DNA of 64,000 nt from Lepus europaeus (Eukaryota; Chordata; Mammalia; Lagomorpha; Leporidae), in contig NC_084844.1 of assembly GCF_033115175.1 (NCBI RefSeq), forward strand, positions 76,884,531-76,948,530, read 5' to 3'. Made by a program: the position numbers and the translations under genes. How positions within the stretch are numbered: the stretch's first letter is position 1; the number at the start of each line of letters is the position of its first letter. Positions 13,301 through 23,119 of the stretch are shown here, one piece after another. A model generated the notes under the pieces. It had not been told where the DNA came from and did no database searches. It saw only the letters and a list, made by a program, of their open reading frames with translations.

Positions 13301-13470
13301 GAAATAAATTGATACTGACTGTGCCCATACCACCCTGAATGCTGCTCCCAATCTTGTCTGAAATATATAGACACTTACTTTGTGGTCTAACATATGGTCT
13401 GTACTGCAGAATATCCCATATTCAATTGATTTATTTACATATTCTTATTTTGTTTGCTGATGTTTTCTTT

Positions 13471-13660
13471 CTTTTTTTTTTTGACAGGCAGAGTTAGACA
13501 GTGAGAGAGAGAGAGAGACAGAGAGACAGAAAGTTCTTCCTTCCATTGCTTCACCTCCCAAATGGCTGCCACAGCCAGCACTCTGGGGCTGGTGCACCAT
13601 GCCGATCTGAAGTCAGGAGCCAGGTGCTTCCTCCTGGTTTCCCATGCGGGCGCAGGGCCC
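13471..13660 (-). mobile_element. C-SINE, antisense, lacking its 5' half
   Basis: A poly-T run with TTGACAGGCAGAG marks the tail. GAGAGAGACAGAGAGA, the CTTCCATTGCTTCACC block and CTGGTTTCCCATGC follow. The copy stops at GCAGGGCCC, so about half of the element on its 5' side is missing. Confidence 0.8.
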
Positions 13661-13681
13661 ATTGCTGGTGTTTTCTATATA

Positions 13682-13798
13682 CAGGGGGACTTGAAAAGTT
13701 TCTGGAAAAAGTGAATTAAAAGGTAATTCCATTGTAGTGCAAAAATGTTTAAATCCATCCATAGTTCTTCACATAGTATGAAGTTCTTGAAGACCCTG
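13682..13798. mobile_element. mariner-type MITE, 117 bp, with TA target duplication
   Basis: The termini are inverted repeats: CAGGGGGACTTGAAAAGTTT at the left, and the right end reads on the opposite strand as CAGGGTCTTCAAGAACTT. Each end is preceded or followed by TA (13680-13681 and 13799-13800), the target of Tc1/mariner elements. No transposase is encoded, so it was mobilised in trans. A larger relative lies at about 39.07-39.53 kb. Confidence 0.7.
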
Positions 13799-13800
13799 TA

Positions 13801-15270
13801 TTCACACAGATCTGATCATTTATAGTGCTGGGCAGAGTTGTTGAAGAGTATAGTAGTCCATTTGTTAGTGACTTCCCAAACTATTTCTGAAAATACTTAC
13901 TGATTGTCATATGTAGTGACTGAGGTCATTGTTTCTTGTGTTTAACAGAGATATTCTTGAATGTCAGGAGCTATTAAGAGCAACAGCAATCACAACAACA
14001 AAACCCTAGTACTGGAAAACCAAGTGGCACCATGTCTTTGTAGACTGTGCTGCCAGAGTCCTTAAACATTTGCTCAGGCTTGCACTCCTTCCTGCTGGGG
14101 AAGCTGTCTTCTCTGTTTCTTTCTGATCATGCCTATTCCTCTGAAAGGCACATGGCCTTCTGCCTTCTCCCATGTATATGAGTCCTTTTGAATGTCCTAA
14201 TTTCCCAAAGAAACTCTAGTTTTTGCTCCGAGGCATTGGGTTGGTCTATTTTGTGTTTCACTTGTAATCTTTTGCCCCAGGCATCCCTGGGCTCTTAGTT
14301 TGCCTTGCAGTATGTTCCAGTAATGCCTGATGCTTTCTTCTAAGTTGCCTAAACAAAGAGAAATGCCTTTTTGGCTACTCCTTCAGATTGCCCCTGAACA
14401 GGTTCAAGCAGATGTGCACAACAACTTACAAAATGATCTGCTGTGCTCTATCTGGATCCAGGTACCAGAATCCCAAGCTGGGTGTGTGAACTTCCCTCTT
14501 GAATACTGCTACAGCCAAGGTAGAGGGTGAGCTAAGGGCAAGTCAAAAATGCCACAGAATTTCCAAGTTCTCTTTTTCTTGATTCTATATTCATTAGACT
14601 TTTGCAAATCTTTGACTGTGTCTCAGAGTTTTGACACTGTTTGCTTAATTAATTGCTTGTCTTTCAGTGTTTCTATGGGAGGACAAGTACTTGGAGTTTC
14701 ATACTCTGCCTTTTTGCTGATGTCAGCCTGCTGTCTTTTTTTAAAAAAACTAATTCTGTTTATGATTTAAAAGGAATTACAAGATGTCTTCTAAAATTAA
14801 AATGGCCTACCCAAAAGTGTTTTTTATTTAAAATAGTTCACTATATTTCTGTTTTAAATCTGACCTTTCTTCATCTAAAAGAGGAAAATTTAAAATGTTA
14901 GACAACTCATTATGAACACTAAGATATTAGAATGCAGATAAACTAATAACACTCAATGGGAAATTACAAAATTCACAAATTTCACATCTTGACCTTAGCA
15001 CTGACTCTTAAAATCTAATGGGTACTGCTGAAATTTTAGCATAAATAGTTAGCCTGTGAAGGTTTACGGTTACTCTGATTCCTGAAATGAGGTGATGTCC
15101 CTCTTTTCGCTACTGGTGTGTTTATGTCATCATAAGAATATACTTTTCTCATAGATTTCTCAAAGTCATTCACTTTATTAGGGATTTTATTATTTTTTCT
15201 CATACAAAACAAAACTATTTTAATACCTTTAAATTCCAAATTATTCTTTAAAATCATTCATGAAAAAGAT
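13801..15270. other. AT-rich non-coding DNA, may include NFYB-retrocopy 3' UTR
   Basis: There is no repeat or coding region that I can name. The right-hand part (about 14.9-15.4 kb) lies where the 3' UTR of the minus-strand NFYB retrocopy should be, but I could not place its poly(A) end. Confidence 0.4.
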
Positions 15271-15431
15271 TCTCAAGTCCGAATTAACACCTCAATTAGT
15301 TAAGCATCAGGAAACTACATTACACCTATTTAATGTGTAAAGAGACATTTTTTCACGTCATTTTCTTCTGATGTCTGTTCCAGAATCACAGACTCTTGCT
15401 TCTCTACACTTCCATCCATCATTTCTGCAGA

Positions 15432-15929
15432 TCATGAAAACTGAATTTGTTGAACACCAGAAAGCTGTTGATATGATGTTGTATAAACCATAACATTTTG
15501 TTGCTGACCATCTGCAGTTATTAAGCCAGCTGGTAACCGGTTAGTGAATGCCTCCTCTGTAAGCTCTGCTCTTAGTCCATCTGTAGCTGTGACTGCTCCA
15601 CCAATTCCTTTGTCTCCTTTCATAGCCTCTCTGAATTTCTGAAGGTACAATTTCAGAGGTTCCACATAACTGTCAAAGCCCAAGGTGGACATGGCAAAGA
15701 GAATGTCTTCTCCATTGATTGTCCTCTGTTTCTCTTGATGGCACCTTTCACTGGCTTCAGATGCTATAAAGCTAAGAACTCACACATTGTTGAACACATC
15801 TTTGGCATCTGTTGCGATCTTTCCTGTTTGAGGTATGGCATTCTTCATTATCCTAGCCACATTTGCAATTGGAAGATATATTTCTTCTTGAGAAGCAGCT
15901 GTGGTAGAACTGTCACCGTCCATTGTCAC
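15432..15929 (-). pseudogene. NFYB: processed NFYB pseudogene (NF-Y transcription factor beta subunit)
   Basis: NFYB is one of the three NF-Y subunits that bind CCAAT boxes in the nucleus. Its histone-fold pairs with NFYC. On the minus strand this copy has the N-terminus (Met-Asp-Gly-Asp-Ser-Ser-Thr-Thr), the histone-fold start (IYLPIANVARIMKN) and an open C-terminal block of 86 codons from [20 protein letters not shown] to GVQQIQFS and stop at 15432. No introns interrupt it, so it is a retrocopy. Damage includes loss of the first Met codon (ATG to GTG at 15927-15929; the second Met at 15921-15923 survives), frameshifts around 15780-15810, and absence of about 35 codons between Ala-Ser-Gln and the histone fold. 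The product cannot be a working subunit. A C-terminal peptide is still open but probably untranslated. Confidence 0.9.
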
Positions 15930-16611
15930 GAAATACTGTCAGAACCTTGGTGTCAGTGGTGCTCAGAGCACCTTTTTAACAAGGTGTCTAATCTTTGCTC
16001 AATTCCAACCCGTGTTTAAAGCATCTTGTTCTAGTACTTCGGGCGAGATAACAATTTGTGGGTGCTCTGTAATTCTTTGTTCTCCGAGACTACTGCTCCG
16101 TAAGCCCCTGCTTATCCTCCTGCCTCCCACCAGCGATGATCGAAACCTTAGTGCAATCCCAAAGGCTTCCTTCCCAAGTCCAGGGACCACAAGCTACCAG
16201 ACGGCTGCATTCTTTACGTGCAAACCAGACTGCAGGACACCAACGCCATTCCTTCCTCCCAGGGACCTCGCTGCCTCCCCACGCAGGTGCGCGGGGTGGC
16301 CCGAGGCCCCACGGCCGAGCCCACCTACCTGTCAGCCCCACTAGTGCTGCGCGGACCCCCGATGGCCCAGCCAGCCCGGACCTGCACCCAACGCCGGTCT
16401 CCCGCCCGCCGCGTGGGGCTGGAGTGCGCTGGCGGACAAAGCGGCCGGACTCGGCCAGGCCCCGCGGACCCACGAGCCGACGGGCAGGGGGTGCTCCGCG
16501 GGGCCCGCGCGGCTGCAGAAGCCGAGGGGGCAGGGTCGGGGTGGCGGCGGGGACCCGGGCCACATCCCCGCTAGCCGGCCTGCTCCCCGCACAAAATGGA
16601 GCCGGCCCAGG

Positions 16612-16625
16612 GCGCCACCTAGAGG
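16612..16625 (-). promoter_or_regulatory. CTCF-like motif
   Basis: On the minus strand this reads CCTCTAGGTGGCGC, which matches 13 of 14 positions of the CTCF core (CCASYAGRKGGCRS). It lies inside the CpG island. CTCF binding sets loop anchors and insulators. Occupancy cannot be judged from sequence alone. Confidence 0.5.
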
Positions 16626-16694
16626 GACCCCGACCGTGCCCCGCCGGCAGCCCTCTTTGGCCTCGGCCTCGGAGTTCAAGGGTGGTGAGTGGGA

Positions 16695-16735
16695 GGTGGC
16701 CTGGCCCAGGCCCAGGCCCAGGCCCAGGTCCGGGC
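16695..16735 (+). repeat. short CAGGCC tandem repeat
   Basis: Five or so tandem hexamers of CCCAGG type within the CpG island give a Gly-Pro repeat in translation. It is simple-sequence DNA. Confidence 0.7.
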
Positions 16736-16799
16736 GGGCGGGTGGGAGGGTAGTGCCCAGGCCAGGGCGGCATTGGCGGCGGGGATGGATGGTGCTGGG

Positions 16800-18600
16800 A
16801 CGATTTTAACTAAAACACTGTAGTTGATTTAATTAAAAGACGGAAATCCTTTAGGATCTTTACACCACCCACCTGGGACTGTTTTCGTCTTCCTTTGCAC
16901 CAAGTCATTTTTCTCTTCGTATTGTTACATATCATACATAATTGGTGATGATCCTCTAATAATTCAGAGACCATGTCTTATTTTTCTATTAGATTTCAGA
17001 ATTCATAGCTAGTGTGAAGTGATGTGTGACACCCCGTGTTTTCAGATGTAAACTGAAGGCACCTTTGAGTAGGTGCTCTTACTGTGTAGTGTTGTTCTGG
17101 CTGTTTTTAGCTTAACCTAGAAGCAGACAGATGTTTGTGCATAAAACGGACTGCAGAAACCTGTTGCATATCTTCCTTTACCATGATTGCAAACTGCACT
17201 GATAAAACCTGTAGATGCCCTGAGCTAAACTTAACTTCAGTTCAGGAGTCTGAATGCCATTCACTCTGTTAAAAGTATGTTAGAAATGACTTGTAAAATA
17301 CTGTGTTTTCTATCCTTATTTAAGCCAAGACAATTTACTAACATGTATTTTTCAAATTCCTAAAATATTATAAATTCATTTTATAACGTTGTTTAATAGT
17401 TAACATTATGTAAATTTTAAACTCTTCTTGCCCTAAGTAATTGGTGAACTGTTTCTTTAGATAGAAAATGTATTGTGTTTTTACCTATATGGTGACATCT
17501 AATACGTATAGTACATATTATTTATGCATGTATTTAAAATGCATAAAGAACCATACCCAGATTATTTTAGTGCCTGGTTTACATTACTTATTGATATACC
17601 TCTAAAATTACAGCTGTATTCTAGACACTTACTGTTAGTTAAATTATTACTCAAACAAATGAAATGTGTTAGCTTAAAACATTTTTAGATATTGGTACAG
17701 TTTGATCATTTAAAGCTCCTTAGGTAAAGTATGATTGGAAAACATCCTGAGCATTCTTGTTACAATTATGGCTGCCTGACAACTTAGTTCAAAATCAGAA
17801 TAGCAATGAAAAGCATCATAGTAAACTCCCTTGCACCCTTTATTGTTATTTTTGGGCAACACTACACATAAGTTCTGGTGAATGTATTGTCATTATGCTT
17901 ATTTAAATCCTTGATAAAATCATTACTTATTTTGCTTACCTAGAAATTAGATTCAGAGGTAAAGCAGCGTTTGTTTGTAATTATTAGTTGGTATTCTCTT
18001 GTGTCACCAGATGTGTTATGGGAAATGGGGAGAGTACCACTCAGAGACTGAATTTGGGTAAAACTTTATTGATGAGTTGCAGACTGATTGGCCAGGGACA
18101 TAGTACATAATTGGGAGCCACACTGTGTTGCTGGTTCCCTGTCTAGCAAGACTTATATGGGGCAAAACCAAAATGTAGGTGGCAGGGTTCAGTTACAATT
18201 TTCTGGTGTAATAAGTAGAGGTTTTCAACTATGTTTGCATGAGCTAATGACATTTCTTGGAATTGGCAAGGTTACAGAGGAACTGGCTGTCTTTCAGCTA
18301 GGATGTGGTTAGGCAATAGGACATTTCACAGGGTACATGCAACATAGAATTTTTTTAACTGCATGGGTGAGGGTAGGTCACTTCTTGGTCATAAGTATTC
18401 AACATGGCATTTGTCCTGCTCTCTCTAACATATGTTTATATCATGTAACAGCTTAGATGAAATATGGAGCTTTCTGTCTGTCTGTGATTTCTCCTGGTTA
18501 CCAGTATTAATCCCCTCCAAATGTTTCACACAAATGAAAACTCTACGGGATGTAGCCCATTGTATGTACAATTTTCCAGAATTACAAGTTCTGTCCTCAG
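16800..18600. other. AT-rich non-coding DNA
   Basis: There is no recognisable gene. A stretch at about 18.0-18.4 kb has the look of an antisense LTR (CTTTATTGATGAG) but lacks confirmed ends, so I do not call it. Confidence 0.4.
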
Positions 18601-18910
18601 CTCCCGGGCAGCCCTAGAGAGCTGGTGCAGGCGGCATGGAGGGTCACGTGCTCTCAGCCCGCGTCTGGGCCTGCGGGAGAAGGCCCTGCTGAGGGTCCCC
18701 GGCAGTGCCCCATCTGCACAGGCTCTGCCTTGGGCCACCTTAGCCCCAGCTGCCCATGCCAAGGCTGGTGCGGGATGTTTCGGCCAAGACTCTTAGCGCT
18801 CCTGGGTTCGGGTGTTCGCTGGCGCCCCTCGACCAGGCAGGGAGCACGAAGACTCCTGCACCCTCAGTCCGAGGACACAGACACCCTGTGGCAGCCCCGT
18901 CGCAGGTTCT
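18600..18910. other. small GC-rich block
   Basis: About 310 bp are GC-rich and CG-containing, with sharp borders to AT-rich DNA on both sides. Three overlapping frames are open but match nothing known. The AT-rich sequence on its right resembles the one after the next GC-rich block (see 21183-21299). Confidence 0.5.
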
Positions 18911-18960
18911 GATCCTTGTCATTTGTTAGGAGGAACACATGATATATTTAGTAGTATACA

Positions 18961-19100
18961 GTGTTTTCGTAACTAAATGTTGAAATGTGTATTTAAAAAT
19001 TAGACTATTAAATCTCTATCAGTAAGGACATATATTTTACATTGGGCATTGATAAGTGTTTTTATAGTTTCTTCAGTAAATTTATTTTTATTCTATACAA
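18961..19100 (+). repeat. diverged direct repeat, copy 1
   Basis: The words GTAACTAAATGTTGAAAT, GGGCATTGATAAG and TTTATTTTTATTCTA recur in the same order at 21183-21299 with substitutions and a gap. Both copies follow a GC-rich block. Confidence 0.55.
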
Positions 19101-19329
19101 TTTAAACTGATAGGTGTGAATTTGTTCTAACTTTTATTTGATGAATATTCCCATTTCTTAAGTAAATATTTTTTCTAGATGTTTGATAGTATTGCAGGAG
19201 ACATGAATACTTTTTGGTATTTCTGTTTTCTCATGTTTTAAATCACTGAACTTTTGACAGATCTATTGTAAGTTATCAATTAAAACATAAATATTTGGGT
19301 AAACCTCTAAGGTGTATTAGAAGTTCAGT

Positions 19330-19620
19330 AATTTTTTTTTTTTTTTTTGCTTTTCTTCTGATTTATTTGAAACGCAGTCAGAGCTAGAGAGAGGGAGAGA
19401 GCGCGCCCATCTGCTGGGTCACTTCCCAGAAGGCCGGCGCTGGGCCAGGCTGAAGCCAGGAGTCTGGAGTTCCATCCAGGTCCCCCACGTGGGTGCAGGG
19501 CCCCCGCACTTGAGCCCTCACCGCTGCTCCCAAGGTGCGCATGCGCAGGGAGCTGGGCCCGGAACACAGTCTGACCCGGGATGCCCTGGTCTCAATCCCA
19601 GTACCAAACACGGGCCCCTA
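19330..19620 (-). mobile_element. GC-rich old lagomorph SINE, antisense
   Basis: A 19-base poly-T run with TTTATTTGAAACGCAG gives the tail. GAGAGAGGGAGAGAG, CCAGGCTGAAGCCAGGAG and CCAGGTCCCCCACGTGGG follow. The GC-rich flank has probably shaped its base composition. Confidence 0.75.
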
Positions 19621-20319
19621 GGTCCCCGCAGGACGAGGCACCCAGCGTCTCAGGTCAGAGCTCAGCGGCCTAGCCCGAGAGGGGAGCGCTGTGTGCGGGA
19701 CCCCAGGGCAGGCTGGGAGGACGCCCGCTCCCCCCATCAGATCCTGGGTTCCAGCTCCAGCTCTGCTCCGGACTCCAGCTGCAGGGGTGGCTTGGGCGCT
19801 CCGGGCCAGCATGGGGAGACCCCGATGGAGCTCCCGCCCCAGCACTGCGGGCCTGGGGAGTGACTGGGAAGGGAGCTGGGTCTGACTTCCGCCCCCAGCA
19901 CTGTGTGTTCCATGGCACAGCTGTGGACCCCAGTTCCCCCGCTGCTGTCAGCAACATGGCTCTGCCGAGGGGAGGGGGACATGGAGCAGCCCACCGTGAC
20001 CCCTGGGCCTCTGGCTGTTCACCTCAGGTGAAGGGCGGGGCAGGGGCAGGGCAGGGTGGGCGGGAGGCAGGGCGGGGCGGGCGGGGGCCGGGCATGGGCA
20101 GGCTGGCGGGGGCGGGGACTGCTCGCCCAGGTTCTCCCCCGGCTGGCCCACTCTGGGCCTTCCCTGGGCCCCGGGGCTCCGCAGCCGCCACCACCACACA
20201 CGTCCATCACCAACACCATCAACACCATCATCATCATCACCACCAATAGGGTGAACACCGACACCATAGCGCTCGCCAGACCCGTCCTGCGGGGGCCCGA
20301 GGGGCTGCAACACGGCCCC

Positions 20320-20573
20320 CTCCCCAGTGCCCCCGCCCCTCCCCAGTGCCCCCCGCCCCTCCCCAGAGCCCCCCGCCCCTCCCCAGCGCCCACAACCCCC
20401 TCCCCAGAGCCCCCACCCCTCCCCAGAGCCCCCACCCCTCCCCAACGCCCCGCGGCCCCTCCCCAGAGCCCCCACCCCTCCCCAGCGCCCACAACCCCCT
20501 CCCCAGAGCCCCCACCCCTCCCCAGCGCCCACAACCCCCTCCCCAGAGCCCCCCGCCCCTCCTCCGAGCCCCG
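20320..20573. repeat. C-rich minisatellite of about 19-40 bp units
   Basis: Units of the form CGCCCCTCCCCAGAGCCCC (19 bp) alternate with longer variants carrying GCGCCCACAACC. Together they give about 40-bp higher-order units. The minus strand has many GGGGAGGGG tracts able to form G-quadruplexes. Translation gives Pro-Ser repeats, which I regard as artefact. Confidence 0.9.
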
Positions 20574-20670
20574 TGCCTCGCCAGGGCGGAGACCCCCGGA
20601 TCCCCGAGGCCCGCGGGGGAGGCCCGGGCCGGGCGCGGCCGCCCTGACCCCGACCCGCTGCCCCGCGCAG

Positions 20671-20795
20671 CTGCGTCGTCAGCAGCCTGGAGTCCTGGTG
20701 CCCGAGGACTAGGGGATCCTGTACCTGAAGGGCGCCACACCGGCGCAGGATCCGGCCTCGGGGCTCAGGACGCGCTACCCGGTGACAGACAGGAG
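20671..20795 (+). other. exon-like segment with splice-site consensus
   Basis: A 125-bp segment is bounded by an acceptor-like CTGCCCCGCGCAG on the left and a donor-like GACAGGAG/GTGAGG on the right. One of three frames is open throughout. In a second frame a single TAG interrupts an otherwise protein-like reading. I do not recognise the product. It may be a decayed exon or chance splice sites in GC-rich DNA. Confidence 0.25.
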
Positions 20796-20928
20796 GTGAG
20801 GGCGCGGCCGGGGCCACGCGGTGCTCCGCGCTCGGTCCGCCGGCCCCTCAGCTGCCCTTGGCTTGTGGACGCGGCCCCGGCCCGCCCCTGCCGCCCTACA
20901 ATCTGTTTCTGGCCACTGCCTGCCACAC

Positions 20929-20958
20929 CTGCTTTCTGTTCATCTCCGCCTCCTCAGT
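20929..20958 (+). repeat. 30-bp direct repeat, copy 1
   Basis: CTGCTTTCTGTTCATCTC and the following CGCCTCCTCAGT recur at 21301-21330 with 28 of 30 identical positions. Confidence 0.8.
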
Positions 20959-21182
20959 GTCTGGCAGGTGGAGACATGGGAGCTGGAAAACCTTCCGGGC
21001 CTGTTCTCTCCTGAGTTTGTCTTGGGCTGTCCCGGTTGTTAGCATGGAGACTTGGTCACCAACAGAAAACTCCCTTTTATGAAAATGCTAGCCTATATCT
21101 AAATGGTTTATGCCTTTTAGGATTTTCTGTCAGTTTTATAATTTTGTGAAGAACGAATGATCTGTTTAATCATGGGAAACTA

Positions 21183-21330
21183 TTGTTCCATAACTAAACT
21201 TTGAAATACATATTTTGATAACTTTTACTTAATATATATTATTTTGGCATTGATTAGCATTTTAAGTTTCTTTAGTAAAAGTATTTTTATTCTACCAAAT
21301 CTGCTTTCTGTTCATCTCTGCCTCCTCAAT
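21183..21330 (+). repeat. diverged direct repeat copy 2 joined to 30-bp repeat copy 2
   Basis: Positions 21183-21299 resemble 18961-19100. Directly after them, 21301-21330 repeat the 30-mer at 20929. The mosaic suggests local duplication and rearrangement. Confidence 0.55.
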
Positions 21331-21686
21331 TTCTGTAAGTGTATAAATTTATATATATAATATATGTATCAATGTATAAATGTATAATTTTTTATAAATG
21401 TATAAATTTTTAAGGAAAAACCTGTATTATACTTCATTTATTCTTCTTAGTAATTACATTGATAGCATTACACTATTATTATGCAAATTAGGAGTACTGT
21501 TGGTTTATATCGTGGCTTCAAGATGAGTATTTTTCCTAAAAGAAGTACAGAAGATAATTTAGGGAAGGGGCAAGGGGACATTTTATTGTTGGCTAATAGA
21601 CTGCATAGAACTGTTACACAGCTGTTTAACTGAGACGTTGCTTTGCAATCTCCATTATTTTACTGTGTTTTTAAAATTTTTTCCAG

Positions 21687-21757
21687 GAGATTCTAATAAA
21701 AATGGAAGAAGAACCAAGTTCTGCTTTGGACTCTGAAGAGACTTTTAATTCTTGTAG
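21687..21757 (+). CDS. candidate small coding exon with start codon (gene unknown)
   Basis: A pyrimidine-rich tract ending TTTTTTCCAG precedes a 71-bp segment, which ends at TTGTAG/GTAGGT, a good donor. It contains an ATG at 21702 in a fair Kozak setting (A at -3, G at +4) and an open, acidic reading of 18 codons, MEEEPSSALDSEETFNSC, split in the next codon. It would suit a second exon behind a non-coding first exon in the CpG island at 16.2-16.8 kb. I do not recognise the protein and found no downstream exon. It may be chance. Confidence 0.3.
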
Positions 21758-21759
21758 GT

Positions 21760-22620
21760 AGGTAGTAAATACAGAGATATATAATATTACAGGATAATGT
21801 GTAAGATCCAATATCTTAGAGGAGTCTAATCTTAGAATAGCAAGGAATTAGGACTTGTGCTTTTAAAATGTGATAATATTTAAATAGTACCGATATGTGA
21901 TTATCTGCAGAAATAATGAGTATCAGAAAATGTAATAACCCAAATTCTTGTGAATGAGCTTACATCAGATATCTGTTGCTCTCCTATCCTACAGTACACT
22001 AATTAGGACAATGTACATATAGTATTAACCTTCATTATAATCTGCTTTTTGTTTTTCCCATATATATTTTACAGTACTAAAGACTTCTTTCAGAGTACCT
22101 AAGAAAGGTTAAAATGCAAATGTGATTGAATTAAGAGCTGTTTGTTAATGCCCTTTTAGGGCTCTTCAGCCAATAGGAAGGTTACAGCTCAAACAGGAAA
22201 GGATTCAGTTGGCAGGGCAACACTGCTGTTAAATGGTTTTATAGTATTTAAAGTGTGAAATTAATATTTTTCTACCCAGTAGGCAGCAGCTCTTATAATG
22301 TAATAACTTAATTGTAAATTTGGCACTTGGGTTAAATGTAGAATTCATAGAAGCACAGTGCTGGTGCATATTTTCTTATTAATATTAATAGACAAAACCT
22401 AGAAAAATGTAGCAGTGTCACATTAAAATAGCCACAGAATTATTGGTAAAATTTGCTTCAGAAGATGAAAATTATTTTTCTGTTGCCATTATAGCTCTTT
22501 TAAACTAGCTAGTAACAGGTTATTAAAAAATACATAAATTTTCCAGTGTTCAGAAGTCCTTTTGTGTAACAACTATTTAAACTGCCTCAGAAATCCTAAC
22601 CTTTCTTCATAATCAGACAG
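21760..22620. other. AT-rich non-coding DNA, intron-like
   Basis: There is no repeat or coding sequence that I can name. If the exon at 21.69 kb is real this is its downstream intron. Confidence 0.4.
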
Positions 22621-22624
22621 CTCA

Positions 22625-22785
22625 GGCCTTAAGCCTACCACTGACATACTAGAGCTTATGTCTAGGGTAATGAGTTAGTTTCTCATCTGTAAAAAGGGCA
22701 TTATATTGTCTGATCTGCTTCCTTCCCACAACTTTTAAATACTGGGGTAAAACATGTAAAACAAAGCCTCTTGAAAATCTAAATG
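22625..22785 (+). mobile_element. MIR, sense
   Basis: The core word TTTCTCATCTGTAAAAAGGG of the MIR 3' half is present near 22679, with diverged flanks. It is an ancient, inactive SINE. Confidence 0.6.
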
Positions 22786-22792
22786 CAGAGCA

Positions 22793-23113
22793 TGTTCCAC
22801 GGCTCACTAGTCTAATCCTCCGCCTGTGGCGCTGGCACCCCAGGTTCTAGTCCCTGTTGAGGCGCTGATTCTGTCCCGGTTGCTCCTCTTCCAGTCCAGC
22901 TCTGCTGTGGCCCAGGAAGGCAATGGAGGATGGCCCAAGTGCTTGGCCTCTGCACCCACATGGGAGACCAGGAGGGGGCACCTGGCTCCTGGCTTTGGAT
23001 CAGCGCAGCGTGCTGGCCTTAGCGGTCCTTTGGGGGTTGAACCAATGGAAGGAAGACCTTTTTCTCTGTCTCTCTCACTGTCTAATTCTGCCTGTCAAAA
23101 AAAAAAAAAAAAG
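22793..23113 (+). mobile_element. C-SINE, nearly full length
   Basis: It carries the tRNA-like head (CTCACTAGTCTAATCCTCCG, box B GGTTCTAGTCC), the GGATGGCCCAAGTGCTTGG body and the CTGCCTGTC tail with a 17-base poly(A). The first few bases are degraded. An apparent 101-codon frame over it is a shadow. Confidence 0.9.
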
Positions 23114-23119
23114 TGCTAT

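Larger units (their letters stand above)
16180..16790. promoter_or_regulatory. CpG island, possible bidirectional promoter
   Basis: About 600 bp are dense in CG dinucleotides and GC-rich in an otherwise AT-rich region. A plus-strand donor-like GTGGTGAGTGGG lies near 16683, and a minus-strand donor-like CTGACAG/GTAGGT lies at 16335-16323. Long open frames on both strands (up to 227 codons) are what GC-rich DNA produces by chance, and they show no known domain. The island could be the promoter and non-coding first exon of a gene on either strand. It could also be GC-rich DNA with no promoter role. Confidence 0.5.
19625..20960. other. GC-rich CpG-containing block
   Basis: The block is strongly GC-rich and includes a minisatellite and a His-codon-like CAC/CAT run near 20190-20246. 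Long frames on both strands (up to 289 codons) are low-complexity Pro, Gly and Ala and are not credible genes. It could be an unrecognised CpG-island promoter or GC-biased non-coding DNA. Confidence 0.5.

Noticed and set aside
16090-16773. 227-codon minus-strand and 205-codon plus-strand frames in the CpG island
   Set aside because: They are open on both strands in the same place, as GC-rich DNA often is, and show no recognisable motif.
18000-18430. possible antisense LTR of an endogenous retrovirus
   Set aside because: CTTTATTGATGAG looks like an antisense polyadenylation area, but I could not find TG/CA ends, a target duplication or retroviral coding sequence.
20190-20246. His-rich peptide from CAC/CAT repeats
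   Set aside because: It is a simple-sequence run in a GC-rich block with no supported gene structure.
19948-20817. 289-codon minus-strand frame and overlapping plus-strand frames
   Set aside because: They cross a C-rich minisatellite in GC-rich DNA where stop codons are rare. Proteins are Gly/Pro/Trp repeats without a domain.
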